From Rhodospirillales bacterium (lineage in GTDB: Bacteria > Pseudomonadota > Alphaproteobacteria > UBA8366 > JADFVY01): a stretch of DNA of 10,735 nt. Below, piece by piece: positions 1 through 6,412 of the stretch. The stretch's first letter is position 1, and each line of letters starts with the position of its first letter. The position numbers and the translations under genes were made by a program. The notes beneath the pieces were generated by a model. That model was not told where the DNA came from. It ran no database searches and worked only from the letters and a program-made list of their open reading frames with translations. The stretch is taken from the NCBI GenBank assembly GCA_024644185.1, contig JAHELM010000041.1:1-10735 (forward strand). The letters run 5' to 3'.

Positions 1-1014
1 CAGGATGCCCAGGAAGATGGCCGTTTCCGCGCTGCCTGGAATGCCGAAGGCCACCGTCGGGATCAGCGCGCCGCCATCCTTGGCGTTATTCGCCGCTTCC
101 GGCGCGATGACGCCGGCGATATTGCCGCGGCCGAAGGAATCGGGGTCGCGCGAGGCATGGACGGTGGAGGTATAGGCCAGAAACGAGGCGACCGTGCCGC
201 CCAGCCCCGGAATGGCCCCGATGACGGTGCCGATCAGCGAACCGCGCAGCAGCACCGGCCAATGCGTGAAGACAGCCCTGATGCCGTCCCACACACCGGT
301 GATGCGCTTGGCGCCCTCCTCCAGCGAGGCTACCGAGCCGCCCTTGAGCGCAAGTTCAATCATCTGGCTGATTGCGAACATGCCGGTCAGGGTCGGTACC
401 AGCGGAATCCCGTCCCACAGATAATCCGAGCCGCCGGTGTAGCGAATCTGTCCGGTGATGGCATCGACGCCGACGAAGGCGAACAACAGGCCGACTCCGC
501 CGGCGATCAGGCCGCGCAACAGCTTGCCGCGGGCCGAGACGGCGATTGCCGTCAGTCCCAGCAGCGTCAGCAGAAAGAACTCCGCCGGTCCAAACAGCAG
601 CACCACCTGTTTGGCGATCGGGATGACGACCAGCAGGGTGATGACGCCAATCACGCCACCCAGCGCCGAGGCCGTCGCCGAGGCGCCGATCGCCTTGCCC
701 GCCTTGCCCTGTTTGGCCAGCGGGTAGCCATCGAACACGGTCGCCGCGTTCGGGGCCGTGCCCGGGGTATTGATCAGAATTGCGGTGATTGAGCCGCCAA
801 ACGGCGTCGCCCCCATGACGCCGCCGGCCAGATACATGGCATCCAGCGGATGCATCGAATAGGTGACGGGGATCAACAAGGCAAGCGCGGTCGTGCCGCC
901 CAGCCCGGGGATCACGCCGAAGCACAGGCCGAGCGCAACGCCCAGCACCACATATACCGCACTGCCGCTGGTTACGATCGCCAGCACGGCGTCAAACAGA
1001 ACGTCAAAACCCAT
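1..1014 (-). CDS. tctA: Tripartite tricarboxylate transporter large membrane subunit TctA (3' end cut by window edge)
   Basis: This is the large permease subunit of a tripartite tricarboxylate transporter (TTT), which couples an ion gradient to uptake of a carboxylate or similar solute handed over by the periplasmic protein TctC. The frame starts at an ATG (1012-1014) and stays open to the left edge. The 338 visible residues are roughly two thirds of a family that is usually about 500 long. Family hallmarks are visible: the glycine-rich loop VIPGLGGTTALALLIP near residues 34-49, the NTPGTAPNAATVFDGYPLAKQGKA stretch split over residues 82-105, and a second IPGLGGT loop in the later half that reflects the internal repeat. 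Most of the protein is hydrophobic helices. It is the last gene of the visible operon, 72 bases after tctC. The ribosome site is weak (GGTGG, 9 bases upstream of the ATG). The family is secure; the substrate is not known. Confidence 0.95.
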   Translation of the reverse strand, partial: MGFDVLFDAVLAIVTSGSAVYVVLGVALGLCFGVIPGLGGTTALALLIPVTYSMHPLDAMYLAGGVMGATPFGGSITAILINTPGTAPNAATVFDGYPLAKQGKAGKAIGASATASALGGVIGVITLLVVIPIAKQVVLLFGPAEFFLLTLLGLTAIAVSARGKLLRGLIAGGVGLLFAFVGVDAITGQIRYTGGSDYLWDGIPLVPTLTGMFAISQMIELALKGGSVASLEEGAKRITGVWDGIRAVFTHWPVLLRGSLIGTVIGAIPGLGGTVASFLAYTSTVHASRDPDSFGRGNIAGVIAPEAANNAKDGGALIPTVAFGIPGSAETAIFLGIL

Positions 1015-1048
1015 CTCTCGCGCCCACCTGCGTAAGCGGGGAAGGGCA

Positions 1049-1072
1049 CGGCGCACCACCCTGGATGCGCCG
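1049..1072 (-). other. Intergenic hairpin after tctC
   Basis: A perfect 7-bp inverted repeat, CGGCGCA at 1049-1055 and TGCGCCG at 1066-1072, surrounds a 10-base loop in the gap between the tctC stop and the tctA start. No run of T follows on the transcribed strand, so it is not a classic intrinsic terminator. A likely role, by analogy with hairpins behind other binding-protein genes, is to protect the 3' end of a tctC transcript or to reduce read-through into tctA. That role is inference. Confidence 0.45.
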
Positions 1073-1086
1073 CGCCTCCCGTCTTG

Positions 1087-2040
1087 TTATTGCTGCTGCT
1101 TCAGGAAATCGGCGAACTGGCCATAAAAACCGGACAGCCCGGCCATCATGGCCGTGGCGTCGTCCGATCCGACGGCGTCGATATCCTCGCCGGCGCCCTT
1201 CGCCCAGTCCTGCACCTCGGCCGAGGCCGCGGCCTTGATGAGGGCGTCGGACAGCCGCTTGCGGATGTCGTCCGGCAGTCCGGGCGGCGCGCCGATCAGG
1301 CGGCGCAGGTCGAGCTTGGCGAATTCCTTGTAACCCAGGGCGCCGGAGCTCGGCACACCCTCGACCGCCGGCCCGTCGGTATAGGTGACGATCAGCCGCA
1401 GATCGCCGGAGTCGGTATACTTTTTCAGCGAAGAAATCGGCTTCAGGGTTCCATCGACCTCGCCGCGCATGACCGCGATCATGGCATCGTTCGAACCCTT
1501 GTAGCCGGTGACGTTCACCAACGGGCAATTGATCATGTTGAACGAGATTCGGGCCGCCACGGACGAGGTGGAATTGGCGCCGGTATCGGACAGCTTCACC
1601 GGCCGGCCGATGGCACACAGATCCTCCACCGACTTGATCGGCGAATCGCCCTTGACCGCGATGGCGTAACGCGAGGTTGCCAGGTTGGCAATCCAGGTCA
1701 CCGCGTCGAGGTCGAAGCCGAGATCCTCGCCCATTACCTTGGTCACGGTGTAGCCGGGGATATTGAAGATACCGATCGTGTAGCCATCGGGGTCCGAACG
1801 GAAGACCGATGCGGCACCCTTGGCGCCACCGGCACCGGGGATGTTCTCGGGCACCACGGTCGCGCCCAGTTCCTTTTCCAGCGCCGGCGCGAAGGCACGG
1901 ACGATGGTGTCGAATCCGCCGCCCGGGCTGTACGGGATGACGAATTTGATCGGCTTGTCATTCGGCCATTCCGCCGCCGCCGGGTTCGCCGCGAGCGCCA
2001 GCATCGCGACGGCAACGCCTATACCTGTCCAGTTACGCAT
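1087..2040 (-). CDS. tctC: TTT periplasmic solute-binding protein, Bug family (TctC)
   Basis: This is the extracytoplasmic solute receptor of the TTT system, a member of the Bug family, which captures the substrate in the periplasm and delivers it to TctA/TctB. The ATG at 2038-2040 was chosen because AAGGAG lies 8 bases upstream (2049-2054) and because it gives a proper signal peptide: MRN, a hydrophobic core, then ANPAAA with cleavage expected after residue 23. The longer open frame to 2349 overlaps tctB and is discarded. The 317 residues fit the family. The mature protein opens with the standard EWPNDKPIKFVIPYSPGGG (24-42), followed by PENIPGAGGAKGA (64-76), DPDGYTIG (83-90) and KGSNDAMIAVMRGEVDG (181-197). 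Two cysteines (142 and 172) could form a periplasmic disulfide. It is the fourth gene of the operon. Bug ligands are very diverse, so no ligand is proposed. Confidence 0.96.
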   Translation of the reverse strand: MRNWTGIGVAVAMLALAANPAAAEWPNDKPIKFVIPYSPGGGFDTIVRAFAPALEKELGATVVPENIPGAGGAKGAASVFRSDPDGYTIGIFNIPGYTVTKVMGEDLGFDLDAVTWIANLATSRYAIAVKGDSPIKSVEDLCAIGRPVKLSDTGANSTSSVAARISFNMINCPLVNVTGYKGSNDAMIAVMRGEVDGTLKPISSLKKYTDSGDLRLIVTYTDGPAVEGVPSSGALGYKEFAKLDLRRLIGAPPGLPDDIRKRLSDALIKAAASAEVQDWAKGAGEDIDAVGSDDATAMMAGLSGFYGQFADFLKQQQ

Positions 2041-2070
2041 TCGGGTGTCTCCTTTCCCTCGATCTTGTTG

Positions 2071-2090
2071 CCCCGGGATTTTCCCTGGGG
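2071..2090 (-). other. Intergenic hairpin before tctC
   Basis: CCCCGGGA at 2071-2078 pairs with TCCC-T-GGGG at 2082-2090 (8 pairs, one bulged base, three-base loop) in the 95-base gap between the tctB stop and the tctC start. It lies about 17 bases upstream of the tctC ribosome site on the minus strand. No T-run follows it there, so it is not a usual terminator. It could shield the 5' end of a processed tctC message and raise binding-protein output relative to the membrane subunits; this is inference. Confidence 0.45.
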
Positions 2091-2135
2091 ACGTTGCTTG
2101 TCGTCCTTGCGAAATTTTCGGGGTCGCAGGCCCCT

Positions 2136-2654
2136 TCACCAGTTCGCGAAACCGTGTTCGTCGAACAGTGCACCTCTGTAAAGCCGGTAATCCAGCAGAA
2201 CCTCGAATACGACGTAGACGAAGCTGAACGTCGCGACTGCCGCGATTGTCGATTCGCGCCAGGGGCGGCGGCCGTGCCGGCGCATGAAGGCCAGCACGAA
2301 CATGCCGATGCTGGGAAGAATGCCGATCGTCAGCATGCCGGCGGTACACGCGATGACCCAGAGAAACTGAACAGCCTCCGCCTTCCAGGACGGATTGTGG
2401 TTCATCTCCCGGTTTCGGAAATCGGCGCCCCAGACATCGCGGAGTACCCTTGAGAACGGAAAGTCGAGGCGGCTGAAAAGATCGATCGCCGACAGAGCCA
2501 GAAGGCCGTAGCAGACCAGCAGCGGCACCTCGCGCGCCACCCGGCCCAGCGTCTGTGACCAGGCGATTACGCCCACCGTCAGCGCAATCAGCACCAGCGG
2601 CGGATACACGGATCGCACCGCCATCGGGGCTTCGGATTTCTTTTCGGCACTCAA
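2136..2654 (-). CDS. tctB: TTT small membrane subunit TctB
   Basis: This is the small, poorly conserved membrane subunit of the TTT transporter. Its 172 residues contain about four to five hydrophobic stretches (near 16-33, 43-60, 95-124 and 135-153) and end with the DYRLYRGALF motif (155-164), the type of ending common in TctB proteins. The start is a TTG (2652-2654), chosen because a perfect AGGAGG lies 7 bases upstream (2662-2667 on the plus-strand scale). The first in-frame ATG is residue 11 and has no comparable site. It lies 16 bases after the eutA-like gene, which argues for co-transcription. The order here is tctB-tctC-tctA, whereas many TTT operons run C-B-A. The family call rests on size, topology, C-terminus and position between TTT genes. 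Confidence 0.9.
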   Translation of the reverse strand: MSAEKKSEAPMAVRSVYPPLVLIALTVGVIAWSQTLGRVAREVPLLVCYGLLALSAIDLFSRLDFPFSRVLRDVWGADFRNREMNHNPSWKAEAVQFLWVIACTAGMLTIGILPSIGMFVLAFMRRHGRRPWRESTIAAVATFSFVYVVFEVLLDYRLYRGALFDEHGFANW

Positions 2655-2661
2655 CGTCCGC

Positions 2662-2667
2662 CCTCCT
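2662..2667 (-). promoter_or_regulatory. Strong Shine-Dalgarno site that fixes the TTG start of tctB
   Basis: The plus strand reads CCTCCT, which is AGGAGG on the coding strand. It is 7 bases from the TTG at 2652-2654, lies wholly in the 16-base gap after the eutA-like stop codon, and decides for the non-ATG start. Confidence 0.75.
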
Positions 2668-2670
2668 CGT

Positions 2671-4167
2671 TTACGCCGACGGAAACAGCAGCGACTTGAT
2701 GACCACGGGCACCGCGCCGGTTGCCCGCAGCACTTCGCCGATATCGATGTAGTCGAATTCCTTCAATTCGATCCCGTCGATGGAAATCACTGGATTGGCC
2801 AGACCTTCCTCTTGTCGGCAATGGATGCCCAGAAGGCCGCCGATATCGCCATCGACCACCAGGATCAGCGGGTGGCCGCGCCCCAATTGCGGCTGCAATC
2901 CGGCGATGACACCCCGGCTGAACCCGCGCAACCGATGGAAGGTCGCCGAACCGCGCCAGGGCGTGGCGATGGCGACGGGGCTTTCGCCGTCGGCCAGATC
3001 GTGCCGTACAAGCGCTGAGGTGACCGCCGAGGCTACCGCCGCCGCGTCGATGACATCGCCGGAAAGGTCGAGTATCGGGGCGACGACGGGCACGTTGCGG
3101 ATCGGCAAGGCTCCGTCCGGGTCGAGGTAGACCGTGCTGCCGCTGACCTGAACCGTGTATTGCGAGGCACCGATAACGGTCGCCCGGATGCCCTGGATCG
3201 CCGGAACGACCACCTTCCCCCAGGCCGCGACGCCGCGCAGCACCGCCGCCGCCAGGTCCGGGCCGAGATCGTGAAATCCGCCGTCCTGCCGCTGGTAGAT
3301 GAATTCCGAAACGCCGCCGGAAAACGTCAGGCGCGCGGGATCGGCGGCGGCCAGGGCGGGCAGGCGCAGCCAGCCGGCGCAGGCCTCGCCGCGCGCGGCA
3401 CCAAGGATCCGCGCCGCCATGCCTTCGGCGATCGACCGGCGGGCCACGGCGTCGCAGCGATCGCCTTCCTTCAGATTCAGCCCGGCCGCCGCGATATGGC
3501 GGCGGCCGAAGGGTTCGATGCGGACAATCCGCTCGTCACCGTCGAACACCAGCAGTCGCGCGCCGGCCTCGACCGCGGTCACGCTGGCGACGTCGCCATC
3601 GACGCAGAGTGCTATCTTCGTGGTGCCGCCGCCGATATCGATGTTCATGACCGGACCGCCCGACCGCGCCGACAGGGCGGTGGCGCCCGATCCATGCGCC
3701 GCCATCAGGGTTTCCAGCCCGTCGCCGGCGCTGACCGCCACGAATTTTCCCGCCTGTCGGGCAAACACATCGCCAATGGCGCGGGCATTTCCGCGGCGGA
3801 CGGCAACCCCGGTCAGGATCAGCGCGCCGGTATCGATGCTCTCCGGCGTCAGGCCGGCGGCCGCATATTCCCGGGCGACGAAATCGCCCAGCGCGGCCGC
3901 ATCGATCTCGTCATTGTCGCAATACGGGGTCAGCAGGATTTCCGACTGCCGCAGGATGCGGCGTTCGGCGACGATGTATCGGGTGTCCATGCGCTCAAGC
4001 ACTATGGTCGAGAACAGCAGATGCGAGGTGGAGGACCCGATATCGACACCGACGCTGGTCAGTTCGATCTCGTCCTCCTCGATCAGGCTTCGGCTGGCCG
4101 CGCTGAAGAAGATGCGGCCACCGGCCGGGCTCGACCCGGCGGCCTGTGCGATCCCGGCCCCGGTCAT
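2671..4167 (-). CDS. eutA: EutA-family ethanolamine ammonia-lyase reactivating factor
   Basis: In enterobacteria EutA uses ATP to release damaged adenosylcobalamin from ethanolamine ammonia-lyase and so restores the enzyme. The family is recognised from an actin/Hsp70-type ATPase core: phosphate loop 1 SVGVDIGSSTSHLLFS (38-53), phosphate loop 2 MNIDIGGGTTKIAL (174-187), adenosine-side motif LTFSGGVSE (280-288), then IRATVIGASQYTVQVSGSTVYL (split over 327-348) and the C-terminal DYIDIG (472-477) with VPVVIKSLLFPS (486-497), which resembles the end of E. coli EutA. At 498 residues it is slightly longer than E. coli EutA because of about 30 extra N-terminal residues (GRIFFSAASRSLIEEDEIEL). Its ATG overlaps the bicupin stop as ATGA, which suggests translational coupling. 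No eutB or eutC is present in the window, so the enzyme it serves is unknown. It may reactivate ethanolamine ammonia-lyase encoded elsewhere or another B12 enzyme. Confidence 0.88.
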   Translation of the reverse strand: MTGAGIAQAAGSSPAGGRIFFSAASRSLIEEDEIELTSVGVDIGSSTSHLLFSTIVLERMDTRYIVAERRILRQSEILLTPYCDNDEIDAAALGDFVAREYAAAGLTPESIDTGALILTGVAVRRGNARAIGDVFARQAGKFVAVSAGDGLETLMAAHGSGATALSARSGGPVMNIDIGGGTTKIALCVDGDVASVTAVEAGARLLVFDGDERIVRIEPFGRRHIAAAGLNLKEGDRCDAVARRSIAEGMAARILGAARGEACAGWLRLPALAAADPARLTFSGGVSEFIYQRQDGGFHDLGPDLAAAVLRGVAAWGKVVVPAIQGIRATVIGASQYTVQVSGSTVYLDPDGALPIRNVPVVAPILDLSGDVIDAAAVASAVTSALVRHDLADGESPVAIATPWRGSATFHRLRGFSRGVIAGLQPQLGRGHPLILVVDGDIGGLLGIHCRQEEGLANPVISIDGIELKEFDYIDIGEVLRATGAVPVVIKSLLFPSA

Positions 4168-5372
4168 TTTCCGTCCGGCTTTGCGTAGCGCGACGGTTCC
4201 ATGCGGATGGTGCCGTTGTTGCGGGCAATGTTGCGCGCGAATTCCTCGCGAACGAACGGATCCTCCATCCAGTACGGAATCGAGGTGCCGCCTTCGGTCA
4301 CGTCCATCGCCGTATAGTCGATCTGCTTGTCGCCCGGGGGCAGGCCGGTCACCAGGCTGGGGTGGTGCGGGCCGAACCAGGCCGTCAGGCGGAACGGTTC
4401 GTCCGAGGTGTTGAAGTGCTGATGGTACCAGCGGTCGCCGCCGGGCGCCGCGCTGACCATGCCGACGGGTTCATAGTCCACCCGTTTCACCTTGTCCGCA
4501 TGCCCATCCTTCCACGGCGTCTCGCCACAGTCCTCCGGCCAGGTATACGTGTAGCCCTTGCCCTTGACGCAGATCAGGATGGCGGCCGAGGTATGGGCAT
4601 GCGCCGTCGAATAGCGGCCGGTCTCGTGCTGGCCGATCCAGAAATAGAACTTGTTGCCGGTCATGAACGGTTCCACCCGGCGGTAACCGGGCGAACGCCG
4701 GTTGTCCAGTGGCAGCTCGCAATTGACCACGTCGGGAACCAGATTGGTGCGGCGCATGGCGAGGCCGCGGATTGGATCCGGCTCGATGTCGTCGACCGGC
4801 TTGTAGAAATTCTCGGCCCCTGAAAAGCGGTCGGTGAACTGGTAGTGCGTATTGAAGATGAAATCGGTATTGCCCACCAGATTTATCAGGTTTGGCGCGG
4901 TAGTGCCGGCCAGCAGCAGTGCCGGGCTGGACGTGGCGTTTACGATGCGGTGCCAGGCATTGACGGGGATAGAGAACAGCGAGCCCTGCTGCCATTCGAA
5001 CACATGTTTCTTGCCGCCCTCTTCCAGCCACACCTCGGTCGAGCCGCGGCCCTCGACGACCAGAAAGATTTCCTCGTAGAGATGCCGCTCGGTATTCAGC
5101 GCGCCGGCGCCGGGGATCTCGACGACATAGCTGCCCCACTTGCCCTCGGTGCCGTGCAGCTGGATATACGATCCACGCCCGCCGGTCCGTTTCCAGTCGA
5201 CCAGCGGCAGATCCTGCACCTTGCGCACGCCGATGCCGCGGAATACGGGCAGCCCTTCGCTTTCCATGAATCGGTCGTAATCCGACCGCGGCTGGCCGAA
5301 TTTGCCGAATCCGGCGCGCTCGCCACCCTTCGGTTCATGCCAGTGGACGACCCCGCCCGAATCATGTGGCAT
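4164..5372 (-). CDS. Bicupin protein encoded with the EutA-like reactivase
   Basis: This is a cytoplasmic protein of 402 residues with two cupin barrels and no signal peptide. Cupin 1 shows RHLYEEIFLVVEGRG (96-110; His97, Glu101) and GSLFSIPVNAWHRIVN (130-145; His141). Cupin 2 shows the paired histidines of AHAHTSAAILICVKGKG (257-273; His258, His260) and RWYHQHFN (314-321; His317, His319). Both could bind a metal, which fits a dioxygenase, isomerase or binding role; the layout recalls bicupin ring-cleavage dioxygenases such as gentisate dioxygenase, but I see no residue evidence for that substrate. The ATG at 5370-5372 has GAGG about 10 bases upstream. A GTG at 5409-5411 would add 13 residues rich in AT-type codons (AAA, AGA, GGA) that are unlike the rest of the gene, and it has only a distant GGAGGG. 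It is the first gene of the operon and overlaps eutA by 4 bases. As I recall, relatives are sometimes labelled ethanolamine ammonia-lyase activating proteins, probably by association. Confidence 0.85.
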   Translation of the reverse strand: MPHDSGGVVHWHEPKGGERAGFGKFGQPRSDYDRFMESEGLPVFRGIGVRKVQDLPLVDWKRTGGRGSYIQLHGTEGKWGSYVVEIPGAGALNTERHLYEEIFLVVEGRGSTEVWLEEGGKKHVFEWQQGSLFSIPVNAWHRIVNATSSPALLLAGTTAPNLINLVGNTDFIFNTHYQFTDRFSGAENFYKPVDDIEPDPIRGLAMRRTNLVPDVVNCELPLDNRRSPGYRRVEPFMTGNKFYFWIGQHETGRYSTAHAHTSAAILICVKGKGYTYTWPEDCGETPWKDGHADKVKRVDYEPVGMVSAAPGGDRWYHQHFNTSDEPFRLTAWFGPHHPSLVTGLPPGDKQIDYTAMDVTEGGTSIPYWMEDPFVREEFARNIARNNGTIRMEPSRYAKPDGK

Positions 5373-5407
5373 CCGACCCTGTCCTCTCTTTTTCTTCCCT
5401 TCTGTCG

Positions 5408-5436
5408 ACACTAGGCGTTCCGGTTCCCTCCGTCAA
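5408..5436 (-). promoter_or_regulatory. Possible promoter of the bicupin-eutA-tctBCA operon
   Basis: On the minus strand TTGACG (5431-5436) is followed after 17 bases by TAGTGT (5408-5413). The -35 box is good (5 of 6) and the -10 box is poor (3 of 6). If it is real, transcription would start near 5401, leaving a leader of about 30 bases to the ATG at 5372 and ruling out the GTG at 5411. It abuts the inverted repeat at 5438-5462. The evidence is weak. Confidence 0.35.
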
Positions 5437-5437
5437 T

Positions 5438-5462
5438 GGGACGGCGTTCCGCGGGAAGGAAC
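5438..5462. promoter_or_regulatory. Putative operator, copy 1 (upstream of the bicupin operon)
   Basis: GGGACGGC is followed by GTTCC (5446-5450), seven bases, and GGAAC (5458-5462), so the 5-7-5 inverted repeat is the same as in the two other copies. The left part differs at three positions from the AGAACGCC of those copies. An extra half-site, GGCGTTCC running into GGTTCC, lies at 5414-5427 in the same gap. It stands in the only sizeable non-coding stretch before the operon, just upstream of the candidate -35 box. It is the least well conserved of the three copies. Confidence 0.6.
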
Positions 5463-5469
5463 ATAGTGC

Positions 5470-6387
5470 CTATCCAGCAGCAACGGCGATCACCCCCAGA
5501 GTCGCCAGAACGGCCGCGCCGACGATGCGAAAATCCGGCCGGACCTCGGTGCGGAATACGACGACGGACAGGAAGACGGAGATGAAGGTTTCCAGCGACG
5601 AGATCATCACGACCGTCGAGATCGATTCGTAGAACAGCGCCGCAAACAGCAGGATCTGGCCGGACGAGATGCACATCCCGGCGCCGACGATCCAGCGGTC
5701 GATACCGACGAACAGGGTGCGGATATCCGCGCGCCGGGCCGGGACGACAATGGCCGCTGCGCCAAAAAGCAGCAGGCCGGCAAGGGCGCTGATCATCGTT
5801 CCGAAGGCGGGCGCCGCGACGGTGTCGAGTCCTTGTTTCCGCGCGATATACGAGGTCGCGTAGGCCAGTGCCGAGGCCACGCCCCAGAGGTAGTCCGCCG
5901 GCCGAGGTTCAATGCCAGACGATCCGTCGCCCCGCATCCTGAACGACCGATGGATCAGGATGGCGAAGGCGCACGCCACCAGGGCCATGCCCAGCCCATC
6001 CAGCCCGCTGATGGTTTCGCCCAGCAGCAGGAAAGCCAGCAGCACAGAAAAGAACGGATTCAGGCGTTTGACGGCGGAACCGCGGGTGACGCCCAGGCGG
6101 CGCAGCGAGGCGTAGAGGAACTTTCGTCCCAAAACCACGGAAAACAGCCCGGAAAGCGCGTACCATCCGACGCCGGACAGCCAGATCCTGCCGGTTTCGG
6201 CACCGGTCCTGGCGCCCTCGACGATCAGCCAGGCAAGACTCGACAGGGCAAAGGTGAAGACGATCGAAAGCAGCACGCCGCGATCGTCCGAGGTGCGGGC
6301 CGCGCTCTTCGAAACGAACACGTTGGAGCCGGCGAAGCAGGCCGCCGACAGAAGCGCGAGACCGGCGCCGGTTAGCGATACCGACAT
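5470..6387 (-). CDS. EamA/DMT-superfamily permease
   Basis: This is an inner-membrane protein of 305 residues with about ten hydrophobic helices arranged as two EamA repeats (about 6-147 and 165-304), joined by a polar linker MRGDGSSGIEPRPAD (151-165). Typical repeat ends are visible: LNPFFSVLLAFLLLGETISGLDGLGMALV (109-137) in the first, and SSLETFISVFLSVVVFRTEVRPDFRIVGAAVLATLGVI (263-300) in the second, each with the acidic residue before the last helix common in this superfamily. Members export or import small metabolites; the substrate cannot be told. The ATG at 6385-6387 has GGAAGG 7 bases upstream. It starts 25 bases after the hydroxylase stop codon, so the two genes are probably co-transcribed. 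It might export a product or take up a substrate of that enzyme. Confidence 0.9.
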   Translation of the reverse strand: MSVSLTGAGLALLSAACFAGSNVFVSKSAARTSDDRGVLLSIVFTFALSSLAWLIVEGARTGAETGRIWLSGVGWYALSGLFSVVLGRKFLYASLRRLGVTRGSAVKRLNPFFSVLLAFLLLGETISGLDGLGMALVACAFAILIHRSFRMRGDGSSGIEPRPADYLWGVASALAYATSYIARKQGLDTVAAPAFGTMISALAGLLLFGAAAIVVPARRADIRTLFVGIDRWIVGAGMCISSGQILLFAALFYESISTVVMISSLETFISVFLSVVVFRTEVRPDFRIVGAAVLATLGVIAVAAG

Positions 6388-6412
6388 GCGTCAGCCTTCC
6401 CGGACCGGGCGG

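Noticed and set aside
1084..2181. A 365-codon open frame on the plus strand opposite tctC
   Set aside because: The minus-strand frame has a signal peptide, a strong ribosome site and Bug-family motifs. The plus-strand frame shows none of these.
2041..2349. Upstream extension of tctC to 2349
   Set aside because: It overlaps tctB and would bury the signal peptide. The ATG at 2040 has AAGGAG at good spacing.
3160..4188. Long plus-strand frames opposite the eutA-like gene (also 3299-4414)
   Set aside because: They overlap each other in two frames and lie against a gene with an intact ATPase core, so they are shadows.
2671..5372. A standard ethanolamine-utilisation (eut) microcompartment operon
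   Set aside because: Only a EutA-family gene is present. There are no shell proteins, no eutBC, no aldehyde or alcohol dehydrogenase and no cobalamin adenosyltransferase in the window.
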